DNA of 64,000 nucleotides from contig JAECYW010000010.1 in assembly GCA_023014335.1 (NCBI GenBank), forward strand, positions 1,488,001 through 1,552,000, given 5' to 3'. This DNA comes from Galerina marginata. Taxonomy: Eukaryota; Basidiomycota; Agaricomycetes; Agaricales; Galerinaceae. A program made the translations under genes and the position numbers. Of the stretch, positions 13,501-26,929 are shown one piece after another; the stretch's first letter is position 1; the number at the start of each line of letters is the position of its first letter. The notes under the pieces are model-generated. The model did not search any database. It had not been told where the DNA came from and saw nothing but the letters and a program-made list of their open reading frames with translations.

Positions 13501-16500
13501 TTAAAAGGTTGACGGTTTTTCTCGACTAACGTATGAACATCAAGGGCGGCGAGCACATCGTCCAACAATATAATCTTAGCTTGCGAATAAATTGCGCGGG
13601 CAAGTGTAACTCTGGCCTATTTCAAAGGGAACAAAGGGTTGTTATGAGATGACCAGAACCGCAAAGTTCCGCAACTCACTTTCTGTCCTCCACTGGTATG
13701 ATCCATTAGCTTTTAGAGCCCACAGATACGTCAAGGCGCCACATACCTAAGCGTAAGTCCCTTTTCTCCGACCTCGGTAGCATCTCCAGCATCGAACAGT
13801 TCAAGATCCCTTTCCAAGCCACATTGGTAAAGAACTTCATCACAACATTTCAGTCAGTCAGAATCAACCAAAGAGTCATTTGTCTTCCTTTACCTTTTCG
13901 ATAGCGGACCTCATCAAATTCACCTCCAAACACAATATTCTCGCGAATGGTAGCATTCTGCACCCAAGATTCTTGGGCGGCGTAAGCCACACCACCTTCT
14001 CTCGGGAGATTAAACCAGGAGTCAGTGTTTGAGCGAATAAAGTGCATTTCGCCTGGTGCGACTTGAGTGAGTCGTGGAAGGCACAGAAACGTGGAAACTA
14101 ACCAAGTAATGCCATGAGGATAGAAGTCTTTCCGGAACCCCTACCAAAATGATTAGGCTTTTACAGCAGACATAGATTCACCTCCTGTGCTTACGTCGGA
14201 CCGATGATAAGATTGATGCAACCGGGTTTGAAAAGGAGCTCGTCGTCTATCCGAAGCCTGTATGCTCGACGAGAAGGAGTCATGGTGCCATTATCTTGAG
14301 CACCAATTGACCAACAGAAGGTAGCATTGTCGAAACCAATGGCTTCCTTATCGAACGTTGGTGCAACTTCCATTGTAACATCTGCCTTTTCATCCGTGAA
14401 TACATCCAATAACTCTGTATTTCGCAAGAAATCAGAGACGCGATCCAGAGAAACCTTTCCTGCAGATTATCGTGAGTGACAGCAAAGACGGTCAACTGAG
14501 AAGGCGACATACCTTGAACCCCGCTGCTTACTTGCCACGAGATCCTGTACAATTGCATCCTGAGCAAGGCGAAGACGGTCAGACTGGAAAAGATTATAGA
14601 AGCTAGATATCATAATAATCCAGGCCATGGTCAGTGAACATGAAAGAGATACAATCAATTTAGCTCACGTGTCAGGCTCTGTTTCATAACAGCCGTATAC
14701 GTCCCGTATGTGGCCACCATTGTAATAGTTGGAATGATAGAACTGCGGAATCTCTGTGAGTTAGACAACAAAGTACAGACTTCGGAACCCACTTGGAAAC
14801 CCCTGAGACCGACTCCAGAACCTAGATAGTTGATGAGAATCTATTCAAACGAAAGCCTGTCCTCGTTCTTGCCTTATACTTCCAGAGAGCTGCTAATTCA
14901 TCGTTTCGTCGGTCTTGAATCCTTCTAGACATTTTTTCCTCCCAACCAAACAGCTTGATCATGCGCAAAACACTGACGGCTATAAAGACTCAGTAACCGT
15001 GCACCGTTTCAAGCAGAACCGCGTTAGACAGTACCTTCTGTAACATCCTGAACCCTCGCGTCTGTCTGGACACATAATTAGAGGCTTCGGCATTGCAACA
15101 TAAGCTTGCAACGTACCATATTCATCTTGTTTTTTTGCACCGTCTGGAGCAATTTGGCGGCGTAACCTGGTACTGGAAGCAGAATAATCATAGATGCGAG
15201 ACCAACAAATGCACTGCGGACAAGCTCAGTTTCCATACTGCATGATCTAGATATTCGAACGAACCTCCATCCTAGAACTTGATAAAGGAAGAATATACAA
15301 CCGCAAATTTGCAGCGGTACTGATAATACTAAAGGATTGAAAGTCAGCGGAGAACCAAGTAAATTTCTATAGAGCTAACCGAGAAGAAGGAAATCCCTAG
15401 CGTCGGTTATGTTGCTCAAATCAGTGGTAACAAGATTGTTGATTTTTCCAATTAGGTTGGCGTCTTTTCTGTCAGCAGTCGCCTTTTTTGCCGCAGGCGT
15501 TTTGGGAGGAGGAGAAGTGTCCTTCGCCTTGCCTTTGATCGTCGACGCGGTAAGGGTTGATTGAGAATCAGTCGAAGCCTCGGGCGTCTTATTGCTAGAA
15601 ACCTGACTGGGTCCTTCGCTTGTGCTTGACTCGTCAGTCGAGCCTTCGGCTACGGAGGCCGTGTCCGGCGATCCAATGACAGTCGCATTGTCTTCCTCGG
15701 TTATAGCTTCGTTCTCCTTCCCGGTCTCGGCTACCAAGCGGATGCGCAGACTGTGTTCAAACACAAGTTGGGTAATTAATGCCTCTGCATGAGCCAGCGC
15801 TCTCGTGGCGGCGAAAATGTACCACTGGGAGAGAAGAGAGGAAACAGTTGGGCCAACCAGAAGGAAGAGGATCCAGAACCACGGACGAATATACGCTCCT
15901 TCACCTCCTGTCTCCAAATAACTGAAGTATAGATGGTTTAAACGATGGCTATAACTAGATCGAAGAGGAAAAGCCTTACGTAAGAATGCGATTGATGCCG
16001 ACTGGAGCTAGGAAATTCAAGGGAACAAATCCGATGATGGATAGGGCCATGAGTGTATATTCCCTGCCTGTACCGTAATCTAGGATTGGTAAAAGAAGAA
16101 TCCAACAAACCACTCACGGAAAACTTTCAGCATGCCGAAAAATATGTGACCCTTCTTTGCGCCTTGATATGGGTCCAAGTGCTATTTACAAAACTTGTTT
16201 CAACTCAGCATCATGATTTAGTAAACAGATTACGAACTGGAAAGGCCTTTTCGACGAGATTCTTCGCTTGGTCTGTATCACACAACGGAGGTAGTTGGTC
16301 GACTGTCAGATGTTCGACGCGATAACCCAGAAAGATGACAGGATCCAGATAGAAGTAGAATATGAGGGAAAATATGGAACACGTTTGCTCGTCGTTAGGT
16401 ATTGCCATAGGATCCTGTAAAACGAATGAGCGTTCGTGAGGATAATGGGCAAGTTGACACGATTTTACCTTCGGGTCGACAGGAATGTACCGACGAGGAA

Positions 16501-17325
16501 CGAACAGCGGCACGACAGCTGCAGTAAAGGCGAGAAGAGCGATTTTGTACCACAGGAACTCGTCGTGGGTGGTGTCCTTCGGGTGTTCTGTGTACGTAGC
16601 CAAAGGCCAAATATCCCGGTAAATGTACACGCCTAACGCGCTCAGCAGAATGATAATATTGTATCGCGTCGCGAGCGTGGTCCACTTCTTGACAGACATA
16701 GATGCGATCGTCAGAATGGAGGCATAAAGCTGTGAAGAACAAGCTTGAACATGAGCGGTAAGGCCAGCTGAGGCCAGAGTCACTTACAAATGTCAATGTC
16801 ATGAAAACTTCAGGGCATTCAACGAAGACGCGTGTCCACTTGAGTGCAGCACCATGCTCGCGCCAGCGCCAGCGTGGACACCCAAGAAGTGTTTTTGTCG
16901 ATAACCCCAGAAGAACGAGACATCCAATAAGACGTGCCGTCGCGTATGCAAATATGATGGAACCGTTATTGCCCTTGCTACGATGCGCCAAATAGTAAAA
17001 TGTCGCGGGATTGACGCCTTCTGGACCTTCAGTTCCGTCGGTGGCACTTTCGACACTTGAGGTACCCCTCCAAAGACGAGCAATGAAAGTCGTCAACCCA
17101 TGAAAAATCTGAATGCCAATGAAGAATAGAGCGATGGCAAACGGGATGACAAATGTGTCATTAAGAAATCTGAAAGGCAGAATGAACACCTTTAGTGTCT
17201 CGCGTCTCAGGGTCACTTTTTTTGGCCACGAGTAGAAAAGCTACGTACGAGGTATCCCATTCCTTACGCGCCGATTGCAAAAGTCGCGAACCCGTCATCA
17301 CATACTGCAACCCGCAAGCGTCCAT
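10597..17325 (-). CDS. ABCC-type (MRP-like) ABC transporter T2 (type A)
   Basis: Full-length ABCC exporter of the same layout as its neighbours: TMD0 (about 17325-16440), TMD1 with a Ser/Thr/Lys-rich insert at about 15430-15730 just before the conserved [13 protein letters not shown]1 (about 14430-13400), TMD2 (about 12920-11990) and NBD2 (about 11950-10597). The motifs are intact: [28 protein letters not shown] and LLDDV in NBD1; LSVGEKQ and LILDE in NBD2. The first exon opens [20 protein letters not shown] and the protein ends in [10 protein letters not shown] before TAG at 10597-10599. It is very close to T4, which lies 15 kb away in the opposite orientation, and the similarity continues about 200 bp upstream of both ATGs. 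T2 and T4 alone have Glu instead of Gln in the NBD2 signature (LSVGEKQ). Substrate unknown. Confidence 0.9.
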
Positions 17326-18250
17326 GGTTGACCACCGAGTCGAATTGGCCGTCTGTAGGACAGGGTTCCTCAGTACGAAGCCAAGTAAGGGAAGCAAGCA
17401 GTTTCCCAAGTACAATACTTGGAAGAGCCAGGGATTGAAATAGTACCCCGAGCGCCGGTGTATCTGCTGATAGCATATGGTGCTGATCTGGTATTAATAG
17501 CGCTTGTTACACGTGGACCTGAGGAGTATCCGATCTCGCGAGATATGTTTTGCGAGCCTCGAGGCACCTCGCGGCGACAGTTTGGCATCGGCAAGCGTTC
17601 CATGGCTATTGAGTCAACGAGGGCCATGGTCAGTCTTCGTCGAGGAGCATGAAAAGTGGGAAACTGTAGACGCATTTGGTCTTGAGGCCTTGAGGTTTTC
17701 AAGAGGGTTGTCGTTCACTGAAGATACTCATTATTATTGGGAGGAAGGCACCATTGGCAAGCGAATGGGCAAGAGTAGCCGCCGTGAACTGGTGACGTGG
17801 GAGCGGTGCGATGAATATCGCTGAATCTCCGCGGCGGGATTAGCTATTTTTAGTTTGATGGCTTTGCAAAAATCATTAATCAACCTCCCGATCTGTCGCA
17901 TTACGATTGACCATGACCTCCGTTGCTTTGAAAGTAATTGTTCTTATTGTGATGCCTATGTTCACTCCAGCAGTGTTCAATGCGCTGCCATCTCACGCTG
18001 CCGTCGAGATTTGATGCGTCTGTGTGTGTGTCCAGTGCCTGTCGCCTCCAACTTACAGATCTATAGCTGATACTTGGCTGATACTTGTTATCGTGTATTC
18101 GGCGTCCCCTTCGCGAGAGAGGTTTCCTGACACGGGCAGAGTGCGGATTGGAAGAATGGGAAGAAAGGCACGAGACAGTTTCTATAGCTTTCGTTGAGGG
18201 ATACTTATCAAATAACCTTGCACGCCTCCGTCAAGAAAGCCATCTCGCGT
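17326..18250. other. T2 upstream region and T3 downstream region
   Basis: The first roughly 200 bp (17326-17530) is homologous to the region just upstream of T4 (32480-32693 on the other strand), including a shared GCTATTAATAC and a shared ATTCGACT(C/T)GGT(G/A)GTCAACC abutting each ATG. Part of it is therefore probably a duplicated promoter. An open plus-strand stretch at 17504-17824 encodes a polar protein-like sequence with no recognised motif, and I would not call it a gene. The remainder to 18250 is the 3' flank of T3. Confidence 0.5.
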
Positions 18251-21200
18251 TTACATAACCCCTGCCAGGTAGTAGAGCTTTTCCCTATTCCGACTCCCAT
18301 CTACAAGCGTTCGAAGTGCACCATTTTCTTTCTTCAAAAGAACACTGGGACGATCGTATTCGATCTGAAGGAAAGATGCACCCGATGAGCTTGACACTCG
18401 AGTAGGAAGACAAAAAAACATACGATTTCCCCGTTATCCAGGACCATCTACGTCTTTGGGGTCAGGGATGTTGTTCTCCAGATCCATACTGACTTAACTC
18501 ACAATTTTGTCTGCGTCCATGATCGTCTGCAGTCGGTGGGCGACAGTGATCACCGTAACATCACCCGGAAGCTGGCTCCGGAGCGTAGTTTGGATCACGG
18601 CGTCTGTCTTGTAATCTAGATGCAAGCGGGACATCAGACGGCATTCTCCAAAGAGAAACTAGACAAAATTCAAACCGATGGCAGAAGTGGCTGGCGGTAT
18701 AATTTTGAGCGTCAGCCTTATATAATTAATACAACTCTGAAGCTCAACTCACCCTCGTCAAGAATAAGGAGCTTACTTCCCCGCACCATCGCTCGCGCAA
18801 GAGCGATGATTTGCCTCTGCCCGACCGACAGGTTGCTTCCGCCAGCCGCGATCTTGCTGTCTAGCGTGAGGCGCGCTTCCGAGTCTCCAGCTTCGTCCTG
18901 AAGAGAAAACAAACCAGACGCTCGTAAGGCGTTGTTCAATGACCCATCATCGTTCTGGTCAAAAAGATCCAAATTTTGACGCAGGGTGCCTAAGGTAAGC
19001 ACATCGATCAGGTTCGCGTCGACGGTGGGATAATTATTGTGGACGACGCTTACCGCTGAGAAGTTCAGGCTACAGTATTTTGGAAAATGTAAGACTCCAG
19101 TAGAAGAACGATGAAAACATGACCCACAGTTTGTGGAATAATGGTTATGCTGGACCTCAGCGCATCCAGGTTGATGGAGCTGGTCAGAATACCATCCAGG
19201 TATATGGCACCCTCCGTTACGATGGACCTCAGCAAGGCAAGAGTAAGCGAGCTCTGAGCGCCCTCAATGAATTAGTCAAATAATAAAGAAGAGTTATCTT
19301 TACCTTTCCGCTTCCTGTCCTTCCGACTAAATAAAAGTCTTCAGAGAACACTCGGAAAACATGACAGACTACGGACCAACACCGATACGCTGTCCTGATT
19401 GAACATGAAAGGAGAAATTATGCAAGATTTCAGGGCCTGACTGAATAAATACCCCAAATGAGCGAAAAGAGATAGCTACGTTCGTTTTTACTTGCCTGTG
19501 AGTAACGAGCAGAAAGATTTTCAACGCGCAAGTCTCCGCTGGTGGGCCAGGCAGCAGGCGGCTTACCCGAATCCACCGATTCAGGTTCGTGATCGATATC
19601 GAGATATCCTTGAATGCGTTCCAGGCTGTAGAAGCTTATCAGATGCGCATATTGAATGTAACGCGACGGGCTCGCCTATTAGACTCCACTTGGAGTTTGT
19701 TAACCCAGGTAATTAGCCAGAAAAGGGCCGAGGAGAAGTTGGCAGCCATGTTAAGAGAAAGTCCCGTATTTCCAGCGCTGACTTTTTGGCTGTACACTTG
19801 ATAACATCCCAGTGAAGCCATAAAAATTGCGCCTAGGAAGTCCATCCACAGTGAGATCCATCGATTGATATTGAAAGATGTACGCGCAATGCGAGTGTAG
19901 TGGTCGATACGCTTGAAAGAGTCCTGCTTGAAAGCCTCCTGTGCTCCATAAGCTCGGATGGATACTTTGGAAATCGGTATAGCAAGACAAATTGAGGTGA
20001 TACCATTAGCACTTACCGAGACCATGAATGGCGCCATTAAAGTGTGCGAGTAGTGGAGACCGAGCATTGCTAAAGGGCCGCTAAATAAGGCCGCTCCAAG
20101 GGATTCGCGACGTACCTCATCTCTCGCTTGATGGACATTTGGGCTTTCAGGTATACATTCCCCATAAAGGTCCCAAGAATAGCGAAGGCGAGGCCAGGGA
20201 AAATGAAGATGGGCGTAAACAGGATAATAACTCCAAGAGTCACGACCATGTTACTGAAGTTATCGAGGACATAATTAAGGGTAAGCTGCAACCTCCCATC
20301 AATGACATTGATATCTTGAGTGCATCTGGCTATGATCCGGCTTGTTGGCGTCTCGTCCAGCCATCTGGGTTTTAATTAAGGCGCAGAAGATAAGATTTGT
20401 GGGTTGCGCACCTGAATGTGCTACCAAATACAGAGCCTACCAGCTTCTCATGAATAGTTTTCGAAGCTATTATTGTGTGGTAATTGTAATAGGCGTAGAC
20501 TGCCATGGTCATCAGCATATTTCCGACGACCATCGAGGAGAAAATGGTGAGATAACTGTGTGATAAATCTGAGTTCTTGACTTCAAGAGAAAAACGAAAA
20601 AAATCTCACAATGCAGGGTGGACTTCGGATGGTGTGTGCGTCTCGTACTGGGATCCCCAGACACCAAGGAACCAGGATGGAATTGTAGCGCCGATGGAGA
20701 GCAGTATCGTCCCACCGACCCATGTAGCAAAGAATAAAACAGGGTGACGCCTTCCAAGGGCAGAAACGAGCAGATTCATGGATCTCCATGTAACATGGCC
20801 TTGAACAATCTCCTCGGCAACCACCAGCTTTCCGTCGGATGTTGCTTTTGGTACGGGTTGACTTACTTCTTTAGCTTCTTCCAAAGCCTTTTTCTCTTGT
20901 TCGACTTCTGAAGTAAGTAGTGGATTATCTTTCAGAACGGCGCCTATCTCAGTTCCTTGGGTTTGAATGCTGCCATCAAGGCCGAGAGACACTACAAAGT
21001 CGGCAATAGGTCCCACAAGAGCGATGTTGTGTGTCTTCTCGAAGGTCAACCCCAGTCGCTGAGGAGAGTTTAGCCGACTTACCACAAGGAGTATGGTTCG
21101 ACCTTTGACAAGATCCCCACAGAAGCATTTGTCCATGATCCAAGCAGACCTTTGTCGAGGTTGAATGAGTGGCTGAATGAGGACAGAAGGACTTACGTAT

Positions 21201-24200
21201 GCACGTCCAGAGCAGCGAGGATATCGTCCAGTAAAATTACCTCGGCAGGGGAGTAGATAGCCCTTGCAAGTGTTACTCGAGCTTATTGCCCACCACTATA
21301 TGTATTAGCGCTCGTAAATGATTTCAGGTTCCTAAGTGCAATTATTATCGTACCTCAAAGTTAAGCCTCTTTCGCCAACTTCCGTGTTATCTCCGGCGTC
21401 TAATAATTCAAGATCGGGTTCCAAAGCGCACTGGTGGATCACTCAAGACTCGATTGTCAGCGATATTTAATTTTGAGCGTCATAGAGGGTTAGGATACCT
21501 TTCCGGTATCTCTCTTCGTCATAAGCCGACCCGAAGAGTATATTATCCCGAATGGTCGCACTTTGTACCCAAGATTCCTGGGCTGCATAAGCAACACCGC
21601 CCCCACGGGGGAGGTTAAACCAAGAATCCGCTTGAGAAGGAATAAAGTGCATCTCGCCTATAAATGGGTCGAACCGAACAGTTGAATAGGAAATCCTGAA
21701 AAAATCTACCAAGTAGAGCCATCAAAACAGACGTTTTACCGGATCCACTTAACTTGTATTAGGTCAAGTCTACTTCACCTGTTGTAAAATGAATACTCAC
21801 GTAGGTCCAACAATCATGTTAATACAGTTACGCCTGAACAGCAGCTCTCCTTCAATGTGAAGCCTGAAATTCCGGCTTGTTGGTGTAAGAGTACTATCAC
21901 CCTTTTCAACAGACCATGAAAAGGAGGCGTTCCTGAATCCAATTTCAAAACTATTTTCTTCTCGCGCCTGAAAAGCATGAAGGATAGGGAAACCAGAATT
22001 GTCGTGTTTGTCGGCAAATCTGTCGAGGACCTCAGTATCTTGGAGGAAATGGCTTAGTCGATCGAGGGAAACTTTAGCTATCATCGTGTCCATTCAACTC
22101 AATTCACCAAAATTGAGTTAAAAAATCTTTACTACTTACCTTGAAGCACTGGCGTCAGCAAGCCGGCGATCTTGCCAATGCGATTTCGCATTATCGAAAA
22201 AACGGCCAAGCTGGAGAAGATCTTCGATGCTAGAAAGAAGAAGTCGGAAATATCGGCGATCAATTGCAAGGACCCGAAATAAAAACAAACAATTTAATTC
22301 CTTCTTCATAACCAGAGTGTATGTGCCGTAGGTCAACAACGTAGATAGGGTAGGAATGAGTAGGCTGATGGGTGCAAAATAAGTCAATATTTAATAATGA
22401 GCTAATGCGGTTACCTGACGACAATGTTAAGTAGTTGGAACATCTACGCAGCATTGAGCATTGCAACACCCAAGGTGGATCAGAAGATGTTGAGCGTACT
22501 TTTAGTTTCCAAATCCAACGGAGCTCCTCTTCACGCTTTTCCCTGATTTTGTTGGACATTTTAGTCTCCCATCCAAAGAGCTTGATCATTCTAATGACCC
22601 CAATAGCTACCAGGTATTGATAAATGAAATGCAAAACAGCATGAGCTAGATATAGAGTACCTTCGGTGATGCTTTGTACACGAGCGTCAGTCTTGAAAAA
22701 GAAGTTGATCAGAAGGCACTAAGCAGCATCGAAATACCCCTACCTTTTTCATCTTCATCCGTTGCATATCCTGAACCTTTTTGGCAATAAATCCTGCCAC
22801 GGGACTAAGGGCGACAGTTGAAAACAGCGCAACAAACGCGCTGCAGTAGTCAATCAATTCAACGCTACGCCAGGAATACCTCCACTCAAATATTCATACC
22901 TCCAGCCAAGGATACGTGACAAGAAGACAATAGACAGCATCAGCTGGAGAGGTACAGAGATAACTGTCGTGGAAAGGTTAGGAAGACTTCAAAGATCGTA
23001 CAAAAGTATACTCACTGAGTTTCAAAAGATCAGTCGCATCGACAATCGTGTCAAGGTCACTGGTAATTAAATTATTTATCTTCCCTAAGAGATTCTCCGT
23101 ATCACCGGCATGTTTTGCGGACTGTGGAAGTGTGGCCTGTAGGTCGGCTTTCGCCTTTCCTTTTACAAACCCTTTCGGCGTCCCTTCCCGAGATGGTCCC
23201 TCTGAGGCCACCACGGTTGATGCTTGTGAACCCTCGGTCGTGTTCTGGACCCGTGCAGCATGTCCAGATTCGTTGCCAGACTGTGTACCACCGGGTTTTA
23301 AGCTGCTTAACCCTCTAGGGATTTCGGCTTTCAATCTGATGCGCAAACTGTGTTCAAAGACAAGGTGAGTGAGCAACGCCTGGCTGCGGACAAACACCAA
23401 GCTCTGGAGGTACGAGTCCCAATTTGTGAAAATAGAGTAGACTGCTGGCCCAAAGAAGAGTAGCATTACCCAGAGCCAAGGTTTAAGGGGAGGCTTTTCT
23501 CCGTTCGTTTCGAGGTACCTACACAACAATCTAACGTGAGAAGTTTTCGAGCAACTGAAGTGTGCGGTGCGCCTACTCGAGAATTTTGTTTATAGCCAAA
23601 GGACCAGAGAAGTTAAGGATAGAATACCCAACGACGCAGAACGCGATTACAGCATACTCTTTCCCTGTGTAATAGTCAGTGTCAAAAGTTAAAGACTGGG
23701 AATATCAAACTTCACAGAAATGATATAAAAGTCCGAAGAATAGATGACGGCGTTTGGCGCCAGAATATCGGTCCAAATACTGATGTAATTGATGTTAAGC
23801 GGGATAGAAAGGAGAGGATAAAGGAAGTACGAACCGGAAATGCTGTTTTCGTTAGGTGATCGGCTCGGTCGACGTCCAAGAGAGCGGGAAGCTGGTCATA
23901 GCCTAAATGGGGAACCTTGTTGGCTAACAGGATGACCGGACCAATGTAGACATAGGTCAATTTTGAGATCCATGAGCTTGTTAGTTCGCCGGGAGGATTA
24001 GGCATTGGATTCTGTGTCACTTGGATTAGAATATATCTTCTGATAAGCAACACTGGACCATGCCTTTGGATCCACGGGGACATATGCATGAGGAGAGAAC
24101 AAAGGGATTAATATTCCTATAACGGCTAGAATGGCGATTTTGATCCACAGGATTTTGCCCTCGATTTTGTCCGCCGGTTCGAGGGTATATGTAGCAAGCG

Positions 24201-24832
24201 GCCAGATGTCGCGGTAGGCATAGACGCCCAAAGTCAACAGCAAAATAGTGATGTTGTGTCTTGCCACTGAAACATACCGTGACCTCGAGGCCAATGAAAT
24301 GATTCCCAAAAGTGACGAATATGCCTTTGAATTCGTGGTGTCAATTTTGTTCGTATTAAAACTTCGAGTAAATCTTACGAAGGTGATAGATAACGAGTGC
24401 TCCAGAAGAAACTCTGACCTGGCGATTTCCGACCAACTAGGGATCGTTTTAGAAGCCGCTGGAGTGATTGTCGATAGATAAAGTAGGGTCAGGCTGCCAA
24501 TTAACCGTGTAGTCATACAACCGAATATCGTGTATCCACCATAGCTGGACACATGTGCTTTGAATTTTGCCCTGATACCGATGCCTACAGTCGAAAGCTC
24601 TTCATCCGCCGGATTTCTTGGGCGATACGGCGGGGAAGACTTCACTAAAACACCAAATATCTGCAACGCAATGGACAGGAATACACATCCCAAAGGTAAA
24701 TGTCGCGAATCTATCGCACAGCTGGCCCTGAGAGAAGATATTTTAATGAACGCCAGTCTTAATCGTGGACTGGAGCACTCACAAAAACGCGCCTTTGGCA
24801 CCCATCTGAAAGGAGAGCCACAACGCGTCCAT
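18251..24832 (-). pseudogene. ABCC-type transporter T3 (type B) with in-frame stop in NBD1
   Basis: This has the complete architecture of an ABCC exporter: TMD0 (24832-24000), TMD1 with a Ser/Gly/Lys-rich insert (about 23060-23340), NBD1 (about 22080-21060), TMD2 (about 20560-19640) and NBD2 (about 19620-18251). NBD2 is normal (LSVGQRQ, LILDE, ATSAI micro-exon). In NBD1, however, the signature reads S-G-G-Q-stop-A-R-V-T: TAA on the minus strand at 21283-21285, where paralogue T5 has the Lys codon AAG. The neighbouring splice sites offer no in-frame way around it that I could find. Either the copy is dead or makes a truncated TMD0-TMD1 product, the stop is read through or allelic, or the base calls are wrong. 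The rest of the frame appears well kept, so loss would be recent. The first exon starts MDALWLSFQMGAKG and the stop is TAA at 18251-18253. The closest copy is T5. Confidence 0.7.
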
Positions 24833-26929
24833 AGCGCAATCGCAGAAGTCGTTGCTGTTGATACGGAAACTATGAGTCAGTGATGGTTAACGTTAAAGCT
24901 CATTCGTTTCACCAAGAGGCAGGGACAGGCGGGGATACGACACTTGGGAAGTTAGAATGGCAAGTATGCAGGTTGCGCGAAGACGGGTCCGAGTCGGAGC
25001 ACTCAATGATTTAAAGACTGCACGGACAATTGCCGCCGTTTGAGAGCTGCATAGCGCTGCATTTATAGACGAAGCGAGATTTCGCGGTCAGAAGTCACCG
25101 GCATGCACTAAAAAACGCTCAAGTGAACGATAATGGACACCTGAGGACACCTGTGCATGTCCAGGTCCGCCGGAAAACGGGTAAACAGTAGTTTGAATTA
25201 CGTAAGGATCAAGCAGCGACATGCTCACTGCTCGCTGGGCAATCTCATCATCGCGAAAATTGCGCGAAAAGTGAACTTTGGACGAAATAAATCATAATCT
25301 TTGGAGGCCTACCGCAGTCTAGCGTCGGTACTTAACTTAACTTTAAAATATATTGTAACTTGTAACGTTGTTGTTAAGCTTCATTGAGTCACGGTAGGTG
25401 GGCCAACAGTGTTTTCAAGAACACCTATGGGAAAGCAAAAGTGAAGAAGCGATTTTAGAGTGGTGGGGAAACATAGAGTATTTTATCTTTTGTTTTGGCG
25501 TCACATGGCGGAGGTAGATAGGTGCCCAAGATGATCAACGCCCAATTGGTGAGTAGCACAGGAACGAAATCTGTTCATTGGCTATTCCAACAGGTTGGAA
25601 TTGACGAGACGTTGTTCAGGATGAAAAGCTTTTTGAATAAACCGAAGGAGGTTGCATGAGAAAAATGGTGTGTTGTTGCGGCTTCGAAGTCGCCGGACCA
25701 ACGCTGGACACTCTCATCCAGTACTAAAAGAGTTAGTCGGTCTACGGATGTTCATTGACTACTCACAAATTCACATCTTCTCTCTTTCGACTGCTGTCCA
25801 GGTCCGACAATGGGCATCACGGCCATTATCATAGCTGGAGGATTTACGACTGTGGCAAAAATGATTGCTTCGTAGATGGATGTCATCGGCATTCAGCTGC
25901 AATGGACTCGTATCAGCCGGGGCATTCCAGGCATCCAGGTCAGATCAGGCAGCGGCTTCCGTTTGAGGTGTACTTTCTTTTCGAGAGAGGAGTGCTGTCA
26001 GTTTGAAGTAATTTGAAGTAAACTTCGCCCTCGCCAATTTATTGGCTTCGACGGACAACAAAAAGAAAGAAGGTAGAATAAAATAACAGAGGGCAGAGGT
26101 CTTTCGCAACCTATCCTCCTCGCGGACTGGTTTTCGAAGGAGTTACCGCAATAGAGCGCTGTATGGCGGTCATTGAGGGTTTGCTCCTGCGAAATCGCCG
26201 ATGAGGAATATTCTAGGTTGGTTCAAGTTGTGTGGCAATTAGGGGTCGTAGTGCTATTAGTTCACTAGGTCAAGGCGTCAATGAATGGCGGAAATGACAC
26301 CTCCAAAAGTGCGAAGAGGGAAACAAAAGTGGTTTCAGTGGCTAGGGATTGGCATGAGGAAGACAAAAAGAGGCGCCTGTGCTTGAGCCCTTCCATTTTG
26401 GTAAGTCTAACTTGAAGCGGAGCTGGAACCTTAACCCTGTGAGTTAAGCGAGCCTATTGATGATCATTCCACGGCACCTTGTGGAGCCTGGACGACGCTC
26501 GCTTTGTCTTGCCCATCCTCGTCTTTGTCGTGGAGAAGGTGTTTTGTAATTACTTTTCTTTCTGGAAGGTGGATGAAGGATATCATGCACGTTTGGACTT
26601 GACGGGATAAATAAATGATTAATTTTGCCAATCTGGACAACAACGGACAGACAAAATTGAATTTCGAGCCCACCTTGTTTCCGACGTCCAACCACTCTCT
26701 GCCGTCGCGGTGGTCGACGAGCAGCCCACTCTTTATGGTTAGCTAGCTGTTGGCCTTGTTCTACTCGACGCATACACCGACTGTCCTTTGAACCTTTATA
26801 CATCCTTTCACCGAAATTCAGTCTTTCGACCAACTTCAGGCTAGCAACCACAAAAAAGCGCATACGCACACCGAACGACCGCATATACTCACACATCTGG
26901 CTGGTTCCGCATCGCATCGCACAAAATAA
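24833..26929. other. 2.1-kb intergenic region
   Basis: This contains the T3 promoter side and the 5' flank of the large disordered-protein gene. The first ~70 bp upstream of T3 resembles the same stretch upstream of T5. A short minus-strand hydrophobic reading (about 25780-25900, containing IIFATVVNPPAMIMAVMPIV) and possible exons towards 25500 look protein-like, but no complete model or family could be established. No repeat with ends was found. Confidence 0.4.

Noticed and set aside
17419..17824. Plus-strand open frames upstream of T2 as a separate gene
   Set aside because: Part of the interval is the conserved upstream region shared with T4. The frame shows no motif and no match to the T4 copy as protein on that strand.
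25652..26006. Small genes in the 25-26 kb gap
   Set aside because: Short hydrophobic and polar readings exist on both strands, but no chain with start, splice sites and stop could be fixed to one family.
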